DNA from: Phycisphaerales bacterium
GTDB lineage: Bacteria; Planctomycetota; Phycisphaerae; SM23-33
Direction of reading: 5' to 3'
Assembly: GCA_003485185.1 (NCBI GenBank)
Contig: DNAS01000180.1
Coordinates: 4,546-19,210 of the forward strand
Length of the DNA: 14,665 bases
The position numbers were made by a program, and so were the translations under genes. Below the pieces are notes generated by a model. That model was not told the origin of the DNA. It worked only from the letters and a program-made list of their open reading frames with translations, and ran no database searches. Of this stretch, positions 1-7,706 are shown one piece after another (within the stretch, counting starts at the first letter, position 1; each line of letters starts with the position of its first letter).

Positions 1-326
1 GCCGTGCTGCCCTCCAGCCCGCCGGCCCCCGCGCCGTCGAACATGCCCATGACCCCCTCGATGACGGCGATGTCGGCATCGGCGCTGGCGCGAGCGAATG
101 TCTCCAGGACATGCCGCTGGCCCATCATCCAGCCGTCGAGGTTATAGCAGCACCTTCCGGATGCCAGGGACAGGTAGGTGGGGTCCAGGAAATCCGGTCC
201 GACCTTGAAAGCCTGAACGCGCAGCTGCGCCTGTCGCAACGCGCGGATCAGGCCGATCGACAGCGACGTCTTGCCCACGCCGCTGGCTGTGCCAGCGATC
301 ACCAGTCTGGGACAAGCGCGGATCAA
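1..326 (-). CDS. cobB/cbiA: Cobyrinate a,c-diamide synthase, N-terminal part (runs off left edge)
   Basis: ATP- and glutamine-dependent amidation of the a and c carboxylates of (hydrogeno)cobyrinic acid. Only the first 108 codons are present. They hold the P-loop IAGTASGVGKTS near residues 10-21, then the family segments FKVGPDFLDP and NLDGWMM, and an EGVMGMFDG motif near the cut, all typical of the CbiA/CobB dethiobiotin-synthetase-like ATPase domain. The C-terminal glutamine amidotransferase domain would lie beyond the window. I chose the TTG start because it overlaps the cobO stop as TTGA, matching the overlaps in the rest of the operon, and a purine-rich GGTGGAG lies just upstream. No ATG or GTG fits in frame nearby. 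It is the last gene of the operon visible here. The family call is firm; the exact start is less so. Confidence 0.9.
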   Translation of the reverse strand, partial: MIRACPRLVIAGTASGVGKTSLSIGLIRALRQAQLRVQAFKVGPDFLDPTYLSLASGRCCYNLDGWMMGQRHVLETFARASADADIAVIEGVMGMFDGAGAGGLEGST

Positions 327-847
327 AGCTCCACCCCTTTCTGTGCCTGCCAGCCGGCCGCCAGTGCGTGTTTGACGCAGTGCATCTCCGTAACCGTGTC
401 GGCCAGTTGGACGAGGCCTTCCGTGGCGCCGCGGCCGGTGAGAACCAGTACCATGTGGGAAGGCGCCCTGCGAAGGAGTTCGATGACATGGGGCTCCTGG
501 AGGAAGCCGCGATTCACGGCAACGCATATTTCGTCCAAGACGACCATTTCGAACCTTCCGGAAGCAATGGCCTGGCTGGCTTTCTCCAGGCCGGCCATTA
601 CCGCCGCCCGATGGCGCACAAAACTGGGATCGTCCTTCGGGGGCAGGAAGCCCAGTCCCGTCCCGATGAACACCATGCCGGGCACAGCCTTGGCAGTCTG
701 AACCTCGCCGGCGGGAGCGGACTTGATGAATTGAATGACACACACCTTCATGCCGCAGCCGATGGCGCGGAATGCAAGGCCCAGGGCCGCCGTCGTCTTG
801 CCCTTGCCGTCGCCCGTGAAGAGGAGAATTCTCGGGGGTTGTTTCAT
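323..847 (-). CDS. cobO: Cob(I)yrinic acid a,c-diamide adenosyltransferase (CobO/CobA/BtuR type)
   Basis: Transfers the adenosyl group of ATP to cob(I)alamin or an incomplete cob(I) corrinoid to form the Co-C bond; acts in the cytoplasm. The 174-residue product is the usual length for the family. It starts MKQPPRILLFTGDGKGKTT, with the P-loop GDGKGKTT at residues 12-19, followed by FIKS and the conserved VVLDEI and LTGRGA segments. The reading frame is open further upstream, but ATG at 847 is preferred because it overlaps the cbiB stop (ATGA) and places the P-loop at the expected distance from the N-terminus. It is flanked by cbiB and cobB in the same operon. The corrinoid adenosylation role is firm; whether it acts on de novo intermediates, salvaged corrinoids or both cannot be read from the sequence. 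Confidence 0.95.
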   Translation of the reverse strand: MKQPPRILLFTGDGKGKTTAALGLAFRAIGCGMKVCVIQFIKSAPAGEVQTAKAVPGMVFIGTGLGFLPPKDDPSFVRHRAAVMAGLEKASQAIASGRFEMVVLDEICVAVNRGFLQEPHVIELLRRAPSHMVLVLTGRGATEGLVQLADTVTEMHCVKHALAAGWQAQKGVEL

Positions 848-1818
848 GCCGCGGCGCTCCAAGCGGACCAGAGGTGGATCACAAGCGATCGCACGGCCAT
901 GCCCAAGGCCAGGAGCAAGCCGGTTGTGACGAACATCAACGCGTTCGCCCGGCGGATATGACATGGCGCAAGCGGCACGAGGGGCTGGCCGATGGTCGGC
1001 TTCTCCACCGGCTGACCGTCATAGCAAGCCCGCCCACCGAGTTGGACGCCCAGCGCCCCGGCCATTGCCGCCTCCGGCAGCCCGGCATTGGGGCTGGCGT
1101 GCTTTCGACCATCGCGCAGAAGGGTGCGCAAGGCCTGCAGGGGGCGCTCTCCCAGGAGCGCAGCCGCCAGGCACATCAGCGGCGCCGTCACCCTGGCGGG
1201 GATCAGGTTGGCCAGGTCGTCGGTCCTCGCCGAAGCCCAGCCGAACCGGAGATAGCGATCGGTGGTGTAGCCGAAGGTCGAGTCGAGCGTATTGATCGCC
1301 CGGTAGGCAATCGCTCCGGCCGGCCCTGCCAGCAGCGCGTACAGCAGCGGGGCGGCTACGCCGTCCACGGCGCCCTCAGCCACGCTTTCGACCGCGGCGC
1401 GGACGACGCCGGATTCATCGAGCCGATCGGTGTCCCTCCCGACCATCATGGCCACGCGCCGCCGGGCCTGCTCGAGATCGCCCGCGACCATCGCACGAAA
1501 CACCGCCATGCTGTGTCTGGCCAGGTCGCGTGCGGCGATGCTGGCGTAGATGAGAACGACAGAAACGGCGTCCGCCGCCAAGGGGTGGAGCAGACCGGTC
1601 AGTTTCACCAGCCCCCAAGCGATCCCGCCGGCAGAGGCGATCACTGCCAGCGCCGTGGCGATGCCCGCCAGTCTCTCCGACCGGATCATTCGCCGTGCCG
1701 GACCTTCCAACTGGGATGCAAGCCAGCCGATGCCCCGTACGGGATGCGGCAACCACCGGGGGTCGCCCAGGATTCCGTCCAGCACGACCGCGGCCAGGAT
1801 TTGATATTCCAGCCTCAT
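844..1818 (-). CDS. cbiB: Adenosylcobinamide-phosphate synthase CbiB (CobD of the aerobic nomenclature)
   Basis: Membrane enzyme joining adenosylcobyric acid to (R)-1-amino-2-propanol phosphate, the product of CobD. The 324-residue product starts MRLEYQILAAVVLD and shows the family landmarks in order: LGDPRWLPHPVRGIG near residues 20-35, ARDLARHSMAV, ESVAEGAVDGVAAPLLYALL, YRAINTLDSTFGY, ARTDDLANLIPARVTAPL, and PNAGLPEAAMAGALGVQLGG near the end. Several hydrophobic membrane segments are visible, including the C-terminal one. One oddity: the usual ESxAEN motif reads ESVAEG here. ATG at 1818 overlaps the stop of the upstream fusion gene (ATGA). The open frame continues upstream into that gene as low-complexity Arg/Pro sequence, so the earlier start is rejected. 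Here cbiB follows directly after the gene making its two substrates. Confidence 0.96.
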   Translation of the reverse strand: MRLEYQILAAVVLDGILGDPRWLPHPVRGIGWLASQLEGPARRMIRSERLAGIATALAVIASAGGIAWGLVKLTGLLHPLAADAVSVVLIYASIAARDLARHSMAVFRAMVAGDLEQARRRVAMMVGRDTDRLDESGVVRAAVESVAEGAVDGVAAPLLYALLAGPAGAIAYRAINTLDSTFGYTTDRYLRFGWASARTDDLANLIPARVTAPLMCLAAALLGERPLQALRTLLRDGRKHASPNAGLPEAAMAGALGVQLGGRACYDGQPVEKPTIGQPLVPLAPCHIRRANALMFVTTGLLLALGMAVRSLVIHLWSAWSAAA

Positions 1819-4391
1819 CGCAGTCCCATCAGGCGGTAGATTCTCTCCACGGGCAGAGACCGCTGGACGACCTCCGCCAGGCGGTCCAGGGCCGGCTCGA
1901 TGTCGTAGCGGGCGGTGACCTGTCCCAAAGCCGCAAGGCCGCGGCGGACTCTCAGCCGGTCGATGAACCAGCGCCGGAACGCGTCGCCGTCGAACACGCC
2001 GTGCAGATAGGTGCCCCATATCCGCCCATTCGCCCCAGCCGCCCCGACGACCTGTCCATCCGGTCGCGCGAAGAGCGGTGTTGACGAACCTGCCTCCGTC
2101 TGACCATGGTGGATTTCGTACCCGCGGACTTCGAGGCCGGAGGGTAGATGGCGGGCGGCGGTGCGGAGCAAAGTCTTTTCGCCGGCCATGACGGTCTGCG
2201 CGTCCAGTAGGCCCAGCCCCTGCACGCTGCCGGCAGAGGATTCCACAGACTGCGGGTCGCGTACCGCCCGGCCGAGCATCTGAAAGCCGGCACAGATGCC
2301 CACAATCTCGGTTTTGCCGTCCGCAGCCAACTGCACGATCCGGTCGGCCAGCCCGATCCGCCTCAGGTGCGCCAGGTCAGCCAGCGTGTTCTTGCTGCCG
2401 GGTATGACGACCGCATCGGGGCGGCGGAGTTCGCCGGCCGAACGCACAACCCTCAGCCTCACGTCGTCCTCGACGCGGAAGGCGTCGAAATCGGTGAAGT
2501 TGGAGATGTGGGGCAGATCGATGACGGCGATCTCGACGGCGTCGCGGTCCGGCTTGTCGTCCTCGAGCGCCCCGCTCTTGAATTCCACCGAGTCTTCCTG
2601 CGGAATGTTCAAGTCGTTTAGATAGGGCACCACCCCCAAGACCGGCCGACCGGTGTGATTCCGCGTGTATTCCAAGGCAGGAGCCAGCAAGCCGGCGTCG
2701 CCCCGGAAGCGGTTGACCACCCAGCCGGCGACCAGTGCCCGCTCCCATTCGGCCAGCACCTCCATCGTTCCAACGAAGGAGGCGAATACCCCGCCCCGGT
2801 CGATGTCGCCCACGATCAGCACGGGCGCACGGGCGTGGCGGGCCATGGGCATGTTCACGATGTCATGGCTCTTGAGGTTCACCTCGCCGGGGGAACCGGC
2901 GCCCTCCAGAATGACCGCGTCGTATTCCTCGGCCAGCGAGTCATAGCACTCTTTGGCGGCTTGGAAGGCCGTCGGCTTGTACCGGACGTATTCACTGACG
3001 GTCATGTTGCCGACAGGCCTGCCGCGGACGATGACCTGGCAACCGGTGTGGGAATTGGGTTTGAGCAGGACCGGATTCATCCGCACGTCCGGCTCCAGTC
3101 GACAGGCTTGGGCCTGAACAACCTGGGCGCGGCCCATCTCGCCACCGTCGCGGGTGACGAAGGAGTTGAGCGACATGTTCTGCGACTTGAAAGGGGCGAC
3201 GCGGAATCCGTCCTGAAGGAGGATGCGGCACAGCGCGGCGGTGAGGAGGCTTTTCCCGGCGTTCGAGGACGTGCCTTGAATCATCAGAGACGAGGCGCGG
3301 GTCTTCCTCGCGGCCTTCGGGGGTGACGGCTTGAGGATCAGGGCCAGCGCCCGGAGAAGTCTTCGGTTCTCCTCCTCCGTTCGTACGGCCAGTCGGAAGA
3401 AGCGACGGTCCAGCCCTTCGAAATTCTCGCAGACGCGGATGGCGATGCCGTCGTTCATCAGCAGCCGGTTGGCGAGCGAAGCGGCGTCCGAATGGAACCT
3501 GTCCAATCGCACCAGCAGGTAATTGGCCTGGCCGGGATAGACATGCAATCCCGGCAGCGTGCCCAGTTCCTCGACCAGGGCTTGGCGCCGCTGCGCTACG
3601 CAGATCCTGGTTTGTTCGGCATACTCCTCGTCCGCGAGGACCGCAGCGCCTGCCGCCTGGGCAAGCGTGTTGACCGACCAAGGCGGGACGTGCCGGCGTA
3701 TTGTCCGGGCCAGGTCCGGCCGGGCAACCGCAAATCCCAGCCTCAGACCCGGGATCGCATAGAACTTCGTCAGTGACCGCAGGACCACGACGTTGGGCTG
3801 GATGCCCTGGGCCAGAGAGCGATACCCGTCGACGAAATCGGCAAACGCCTCGTCAACGACGAAGAGCGTCGAAGGATGCGCATCCGCAAAACGCCGAAAC
3901 TCCAGGCTGTCGAAGAGCAGGCCGGTGGGGTTGTTCGGCTGGCCGAGGAAAACCATCTCCCCCCCGCGAAGCTCGGTGCCCAGAGCGGGCCAGTCCAGGG
4001 CGAAGTCGTCTCCGAGTTTTACGGCTTGCACTTCCATCTCCGCCAGCGCGGCTGCACGGGCGTAATCGCAGTAGCACGGAACGGGGATGACGGTTCGCCG
4101 GTAGCCGTTCTTCAGGGCCCGCACGGCGGCGAAGAGGATTTCCGTCGAGCCGTTGCCGACGAGGATCTGCTCGCGGGGCAGGCCGTATCGCCGCGCGATG
4201 GCTTCGACCAGTTCGCTGGCGTCGGGATCGGGATAGTGAACGAGGTTGCTGAGGTTCCTGCTGATGACGGAGCGAAGACAATCCGGCGGTCCCAGCGGAT
4301 TGATGCTGGCGCTGAAGTCGAGGATTTCATCGCTGGAGCGACCAGCCTGTTTGGCCAAAGAACAATGATTTCCACCGTGACCGGTCGTCAT
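1815..4391 (-). CDS. cobD-cobQ: Fused threonine-phosphate decarboxylase (CobD) and cobyric acid synthase (CobQ/CbiP)
   Basis: A single 858-residue frame with two enzymes. Residues about 1-355 are a class I PLP-dependent, HisC-like decarboxylase: SINPLGPP, GNGSTEI, FLGQPNNPTG, VVDEAFADF and the PLP lysine in SLTKFYAIPGLRLGF (about K209). It makes aminopropanol phosphate from threonine phosphate. A short Pro/Lys/Arg linker (about 355-368) leads to cobyric acid synthase, about 370-858, which amidates the b, d, e and g carboxylates. There the P-loop is MIQGTSSNAGKS (about 370-381), followed by PFKSQNMSLNS, LEGAGSPGEVNL, GDIDRGGVFAS and VIPGSKNT. The amidotransferase Cys lies in GICAGFQMLG (about C700) and the His in GTYLHGVFD (about H797). 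Both parts have their catalytic residues and full length, so both look active. ATG at 4391 overlaps the cobS stop; a GTG three codons earlier is the alternative. The products of the two halves are joined by the next gene's enzyme, CbiB. Confidence 0.95.
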   Translation of the reverse strand: MTTGHGGNHCSLAKQAGRSSDEILDFSASINPLGPPDCLRSVISRNLSNLVHYPDPDASELVEAIARRYGLPREQILVGNGSTEILFAAVRALKNGYRRTVIPVPCYCDYARAAALAEMEVQAVKLGDDFALDWPALGTELRGGEMVFLGQPNNPTGLLFDSLEFRRFADAHPSTLFVVDEAFADFVDGYRSLAQGIQPNVVVLRSLTKFYAIPGLRLGFAVARPDLARTIRRHVPPWSVNTLAQAAGAAVLADEEYAEQTRICVAQRRQALVEELGTLPGLHVYPGQANYLLVRLDRFHSDAASLANRLLMNDGIAIRVCENFEGLDRRFFRLAVRTEEENRRLLRALALILKPSPPKAARKTRASSLMIQGTSSNAGKSLLTAALCRILLQDGFRVAPFKSQNMSLNSFVTRDGGEMGRAQVVQAQACRLEPDVRMNPVLLKPNSHTGCQVIVRGRPVGNMTVSEYVRYKPTAFQAAKECYDSLAEEYDAVILEGAGSPGEVNLKSHDIVNMPMARHARAPVLIVGDIDRGGVFASFVGTMEVLAEWERALVAGWVVNRFRGDAGLLAPALEYTRNHTGRPVLGVVPYLNDLNIPQEDSVEFKSGALEDDKPDRDAVEIAVIDLPHISNFTDFDAFRVEDDVRLRVVRSAGELRRPDAVVIPGSKNTLADLAHLRRIGLADRIVQLAADGKTEIVGICAGFQMLGRAVRDPQSVESSAGSVQGLGLLDAQTVMAGEKTLLRTAARHLPSGLEVRGYEIHHGQTEAGSSTPLFARPDGQVVGAAGANGRIWGTYLHGVFDGDAFRRWFIDRLRVRRGLAALGQVTARYDIEPALDRLAEVVQRSLPVERIYRLMGLR

Positions 4392-5146
4392 GGAATCCAC
4401 CTCGCCAGGCGGAGCGGGCAGACGGCCAGCACGATCGCCGGTACCAGTTCCGCCAGCTCACAGACCGCGCCGAACGTGTCTCCGGTCGAGCCGCCGATCT
4501 TCCGGTGGAAATATCCTGCCATGGCCGCGGCCACGACTGTGCAAAGCCCAGCGACCGCCAGACCCTGCCAGGCGAACAATGCCCCGGACACCGCTCCCAG
4601 CAACGCCACCGCCCAGATCGCCGGCAGGATCGCCCGGCGGCGGCAGAAGACCTTGCCCAGGCCCTCCTGGCGGACGTAGGGCAGCAGGGCCATGTTCACG
4701 ACGATGGCGGACCGGCCGGCTACAGGCATCAGGACAACGGTCGCCCACAGGTTCTCAGGTGTCGCGGATGCCAGGGAAGCGAACTTCACCAGCAGCACGC
4801 AGACGATGGCGACCACGCCCATCGCCCCGATATGGCTGTCCCGCATGATTTCGAGGACTCGTTCCCGCGGCCGCGAACTGAGCATCCCGTCGGCCGTGTC
4901 GGAAAGCCCGTCCATGTGCAAGGCGCCCGAGAAGACCAGCAGCACCACCACGACACCCGCTGCCGCCAGGATGGGCGGGACTGTTGCCGCCAGCGCCCAT
5001 GCCACGGCCCCGCCCACTGCACCCAACAGCAGGCCCACCAGGGGAAAGAAGGGTACGCTACTGGCCAATTCTTCCTCCGCGGTACCGAGCGTGTCCGGCA
5101 CCGGCAGGATGGTCAGAAACCGAATTGCCGCAAGGAATCGCCTCAT
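4388..5146 (-). CDS. cobS: Adenosylcobinamide-GDP ribazoletransferase (cobalamin synthase)
   Basis: Integral membrane enzyme (CobS, also called CobV) that joins adenosylcobinamide-GDP to alpha-ribazole or its phosphate, closing the nucleotide loop. The 252-residue product has the normal family length. It starts MRRFLAAIRFLTILPVP, as usual for the family, and has the Asp-rich DGLSDTADGMLSS motif near residue 80, then MRDSHIGAMGV, a run of hydrophobic helices, and GGSTGDTFGAVCELAEL near the C-terminus. It overlaps cobT upstream and the cobD-cobQ fusion downstream by ATGA junctions, so translation is probably coupled. The assignment is firm. Confidence 0.95.
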   Translation of the reverse strand: MRRFLAAIRFLTILPVPDTLGTAEEELASSVPFFPLVGLLLGAVGGAVAWALAATVPPILAAAGVVVVLLVFSGALHMDGLSDTADGMLSSRPRERVLEIMRDSHIGAMGVVAIVCVLLVKFASLASATPENLWATVVLMPVAGRSAIVVNMALLPYVRQEGLGKVFCRRRAILPAIWAVALLGAVSGALFAWQGLAVAGLCTVVAAAMAGYFHRKIGGSTGDTFGAVCELAELVPAIVLAVCPLRLARWIP

Positions 5147-6207
5147 GGGTTGGCTTTCGAAACAGCTGCCTCCTCGAACGTTGCCACTTCGGTCAGGATG
5201 CGTACGGCAGCTTCGACGAGATTCATGGCCAATGCAGCGCCGGTTCCCTCGCCCAATCGCATGTTCAGGTCCAGCAACGGGGTCTTGCCCAGGTGGTGGT
5301 GCATGAAGCGATGGCCCCGCTCCTCGCTGCGGTGGGCGGCAACGAGATAATCGCCGACTCGGGGTGCCAGGGCATGCGCGATCATCGCGCCGGCGGTGGA
5401 GATGAAACCGTCCACGACGACAGGCTTGCGGTGCGCAGCCGCTCCGAGGATCAGACCGGCGATCCCGCCGATCTCGAATCCGCCGACCTTGGCCAGCACG
5501 TCCAGCGGGTCGGTCGGTTCGGGCTGGTTGACCTGAATGGCCTGCTGCACGACGGCGACTTTGTGATTCAACGTCTGGTCGTCGACGCCGGTGCCGCGCC
5601 CGGTGATATCCGGCACCGGTGTGCCTGTCAGGACGGCCAGGATGGCCGTGGAGGGCGTGGTGTTGGCGATGCCCATATCGCCGGTGCCGAAGACGTCGGT
5701 CGCCCCGGCCAGTTCGTTGGCCACCTCAATGCCCGCCTCGACGCTGCGCTGGGCCTGCTGGCGAGTCATCGCCGGGCCCCTGGCCATGTTCGCCGTCCCC
5801 CTCGCGACCTTCTTGTCGATGATCTTTCCCGCCTGGGTCAGTTCGCCCAGGTCGGCGGCCACGCCCAGATCGGCAACCACCACCTTCGCGGCGACCAGGC
5901 GGCCCAGGACGTTGATCCCGGCCACGCCGTTCACGAAGCCCGCCACCATCTGGGATGTGACCTCCTGGGGGTATTTGCTGACCCCCTCAGCGGCCACACC
6001 GTGGTCGCCGGCCATCGTGACGATGGTCTTGCGGGCAACAGGCGGTTTGACCGAACCGGTCATGCCGGCCAAGTCCATCGCCAGGTCCATCAGACGCCCG
6101 AGTGCCCAGTGGGGCATGATCAACTGGTCCAATCGAGCCTTGGCCTTGGCCCGGGCGTCGGCGTCCTGGGGACGAATCTTTTCAGTCGTTTCCCGGAGCA
6201 AGCTCAT
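5143..6207 (-). CDS. cobT: Nicotinate-nucleotide:dimethylbenzimidazole phosphoribosyltransferase
   Basis: Makes alpha-ribazole phosphate from nicotinate mononucleotide and a lower-ligand base, usually dimethylbenzimidazole. From ATG at 6207 the product is 354 residues, the normal length. Family motifs: MAGDHGVAAEGVS, YPQEVTSQMV, VADLGVAADL, FGTGDMGIANTT, TGRGTGVDD, and the C-terminal RLGEGTGAALAMNL with the expected catalytic Glu at about E320. ATG at 6207 overlaps the cobU stop (ATGA); a GTG 12 codons earlier would sit inside cobU and adds a non-homologous leader. No bluB or bza genes for dimethylbenzimidazole synthesis are in the window, so the lower ligand actually used is open. Confidence 0.96.
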   Translation of the reverse strand: MSLLRETTEKIRPQDADARAKAKARLDQLIMPHWALGRLMDLAMDLAGMTGSVKPPVARKTIVTMAGDHGVAAEGVSKYPQEVTSQMVAGFVNGVAGINVLGRLVAAKVVVADLGVAADLGELTQAGKIIDKKVARGTANMARGPAMTRQQAQRSVEAGIEVANELAGATDVFGTGDMGIANTTPSTAILAVLTGTPVPDITGRGTGVDDQTLNHKVAVVQQAIQVNQPEPTDPLDVLAKVGGFEIGGIAGLILGAAAHRKPVVVDGFISTAGAMIAHALAPRVGDYLVAAHRSEERGHRFMHHHLGKTPLLDLNMRLGEGTGAALAMNLVEAAVRILTEVATFEEAAVSKANP

Positions 6208-6752
6208 GGGGGTGAACCTTTCAAGAAAAGGGGGATTCCGCACGAGACCAAGGTCAAGACATCGGCGCCGGCGGCGATCACCTGATTGCAGCGTCCGACT
6301 AGGTCGCGATAGCGCCTGGCCAGGGGATTGTCGGGCACGATGCCCATGCCGACCTCGTTGCTCACGAAGATCACCGCCCCGGGAAGCGCCCGACAGGCTC
6401 TAAGCGCCTCTTGGCATCGCTGGGCAACGTGATCTTCGTCCAGGTCGTCCCCCTTCCGCTCCGCTTCATGGAGGAGATTGTTGACCCATAACGTCAGGCA
6501 GTCCACCAGCACCACGTCGTACTGCCCAACGGCTGTGAGCGCCTTGGCCAGCGCGAGAGACTCCTCGACGGTCTCCCACCCGGCCGCCTTCCGCGCCTCC
6601 CGGTGCCGTTGGATGCGATGCCGCATCTCCTCGTCTATCACGGGACAGGTCGCCACGTACGCCCGCCGGCCGGGAAGCCCCTCGGCCAACCGCTGGGCGT
6701 AGGCGCTCTTGCCGCTGCGACAGCCGCCGGTGACCAGGATGACTCTTGCCAT
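6204..6752 (-). CDS. cobU: Adenosylcobinamide kinase / adenosylcobinamide-phosphate guanylyltransferase
   Basis: Bifunctional enzyme that phosphorylates adenosylcobinamide and then forms adenosylcobinamide-GDP, the substrate of CobS. The 182-residue product is the usual length. It opens MARVILVTGGCRSGKSAYAQ with the P-loop GGCRSGKS at residues 9-16. The HRIQRHREAR segment carries the His (about H50) expected to accept the GMP in the guanylyl-enzyme. VLVDCLTLWVNNLL and FVSNEVGMGIVPDNPLARRYRDLVGRCNQ are the other family hallmarks, shown here without gaps. Its ATG is 1 nt after the cobC stop and its stop overlaps the cobT start. Confidence 0.96.
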   Translation of the reverse strand: MARVILVTGGCRSGKSAYAQRLAEGLPGRRAYVATCPVIDEEMRHRIQRHREARKAAGWETVEESLALAKALTAVGQYDVVLVDCLTLWVNNLLHEAERKGDDLDEDHVAQRCQEALRACRALPGAVIFVSNEVGMGIVPDNPLARRYRDLVGRCNQVIAAGADVLTLVSCGIPLFLKGSPP

Positions 6753-6753
6753 G

Positions 6754-7362
6754 TCAGCGATCCTCCGCGCTGACGAGATTGAGCCCCTTCAGCACGCCAC
6801 GCCCGTCGAAAAGGTCGATGACGGCGCAGGCGGCATGGGCGACGTCGAAGAGCACGTATTGGCGGGGGCGCAAGGCCAGGAAATGACAGATCATGGTACG
6901 GATCATGCCGCCGTGCGTGACGACCAGGACGGTCGAGGTGGGATCGTCGCTGAGACGTTTGGCAATCCTGCGAACGCGGGCGAGGAAACCGCCCAGGGAC
7001 TCACCCCCGGGGAACGCGAAGCGATGGTCGAAGTTCGCCCACTGTTCCACCGCGCGGGCATCCTCGACGGCAACCTCTTCGAACGTCTTGCACTCCCATT
7101 GGCCGAAGTCGATCTCGCGCAGGTCATCGTCGATATGCACCGGTAGGGGGAGGTGCCGGAGGAGGATATCGGCCGTCTGCCGGGCGCGTGCCAAAGGACT
7201 GCAATAGCAGACTTCGGGGTCGAGGGCTCGTATCAACGGCACCAGTTTGTGCGTTTGCTCGAGGCCTTCGGGGGACAGCGGCAGATCGGTTCGGCCGACG
7301 AATCGGCCTCGCCGGTCGCCGGCAGCGCAAGCGTGTCGGACAAGTAGGAGCGTTCGAGCCAT
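6754..7362 (-). CDS. cobC: Histidine-phosphatase family protein, probable alpha-ribazole phosphatase
   Basis: Predicted to remove phosphate from alpha-ribazole 5'-phosphate or adenosylcobalamin 5'-phosphate in the nucleotide-loop branch. The 202-residue product opens MARTLLLVRHACAAGD with the phosphohistidine motif RHA (usually RHG). It continues with GRTDLPLSPEGLEQ, SPLARARQTADIL, the acidic LREIDFGQWE, and the second His in VLVVTHGGMIRTM. These are the features of the phosphoglycerate-mutase-like superfamily; the alpha-ribazole specificity is inferred from its place as first gene of the cobalamin operon. The ATG at 7362 is preferred over a GTG at 7374, which lies almost in the T-tract of the leader terminator. 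No strong Shine-Dalgarno sequence is visible. Confidence 0.88.
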   Translation of the reverse strand: MARTLLLVRHACAAGDRRGRFVGRTDLPLSPEGLEQTHKLVPLIRALDPEVCYCSPLARARQTADILLRHLPLPVHIDDDLREIDFGQWECKTFEEVAVEDARAVEQWANFDHRFAFPGGESLGGFLARVRRIAKRLSDDPTSTVLVVTHGGMIRTMICHFLALRPRQYVLFDVAHAACAVIDLFDGRGVLKGLNLVSAEDR

Positions 7363-7375
7363 GACCCGCGTCACG

Positions 7376-7407
7376 AAAAAGGCCCGTCCTTCGAATGAAG
7401 ACGGGCC
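7376..7407 (-). terminator. Intrinsic terminator of the cob-operon riboswitch leader
   Basis: On the minus strand, GGCCCGTCTTC pairs with GAAGGACGGGCC (one bulged G) around an ATTC loop and is followed by TTTTT. It lies between the minus-strand cobalamin aptamer and cobC, the right place for the expression platform of a transcription-terminating riboswitch. When cobalamin is bound the stem should form and stop transcription of the operon. Confidence 0.9.
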
Positions 7408-7469
7408 AATAGCGAGTGCTCGCGCACGGCGGGCCTGGGCCTTCCCTCGAAGGGACGCACGGTTCGTGC

Positions 7470-7622
7470 GTCAGAAAGGTATCCTGACTCCCGGATCGTC
7501 CTACTCGCCGCGGCCTTCCCACCCCGGCCTTCGGGCCGAAGAAGTGGCCATCCTTGCGGCTTTCGTCCCCGGTCACAGTGGCGGGGCCGTGCCGGATTTA
7601 CACCGGCTTCCCTGGATGCAAC
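7470..7622 (-). promoter_or_regulatory. Cobalamin riboswitch leading the cob operon
   Basis: Read on the minus strand, the leader has the cobalamin-aptamer core in order: GTTGCATCCAGGGAAGCC, GGTGTAAATCC, GCCACTGTGACCGGGG (complement of 7567-7582), then a GC-rich arm, and the 3' conserved GAGTCAGGATACCT (complement of 7477-7490). An added hairpin GACGCAC/GTGCGTC follows at 7454-7474. The aptamer begins within a few bases of the start predicted from the promoter and is followed by a clear terminator before cobC. Feedback repression of B12 synthesis by adenosylcobalamin is the established role of this class. Ends are approximate. Confidence 0.95.
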
Positions 7623-7628
7623 GTCGGC

Positions 7629-7657
7629 AATCTAATGGCGCCTTCCGGCGGCGTCAA
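7629..7657 (-). promoter_or_regulatory. Sigma-70-type promoter for the cob operon
   Basis: On the minus strand a -35 TTGACG (complement of 7652-7657), a 17-nt spacer, and a -10 TAGATT (complement of 7629-7634). The predicted start, near 7622, falls right at the 5' edge of the riboswitch aptamer. Inferred by match to the consensus and by position. Confidence 0.6.
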
Positions 7658-7668
7658 GGATTTTCCGC

Positions 7669-7696
7669 TTGACAGGAAGTTTTTGCAAGCTACCAT
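7669..7696 (+). promoter_or_regulatory. Sigma-70-type promoter for the peptide/radical-SAM transcript
   Basis: Perfect -35 TTGACA at 7669-7674, a 16-nt spacer, and a -10-like TACCAT at 7691-7696. The predicted start near 7703 is just ahead of the plus-strand riboswitch at 7707. Its -35 box is only 11 bp from the -35 of the divergent cob promoter. Confidence 0.6.
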
Positions 7697-7706
7697 TCTC
7701 GTCGGC

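Noticed and set aside
4984..6285. 433-codon plus-strand frame opposite cobS and cobT
   Set aside because: Antisense shadow in GC-rich DNA; His/Gly/Asp-rich with no domain, while the other strand encodes complete CobT.
7124..7576. 150-codon minus-strand frame across the riboswitch and cobC
   Set aside because: It spans the aptamer and terminator and is out of phase with cobC; it is leader RNA, not coding.
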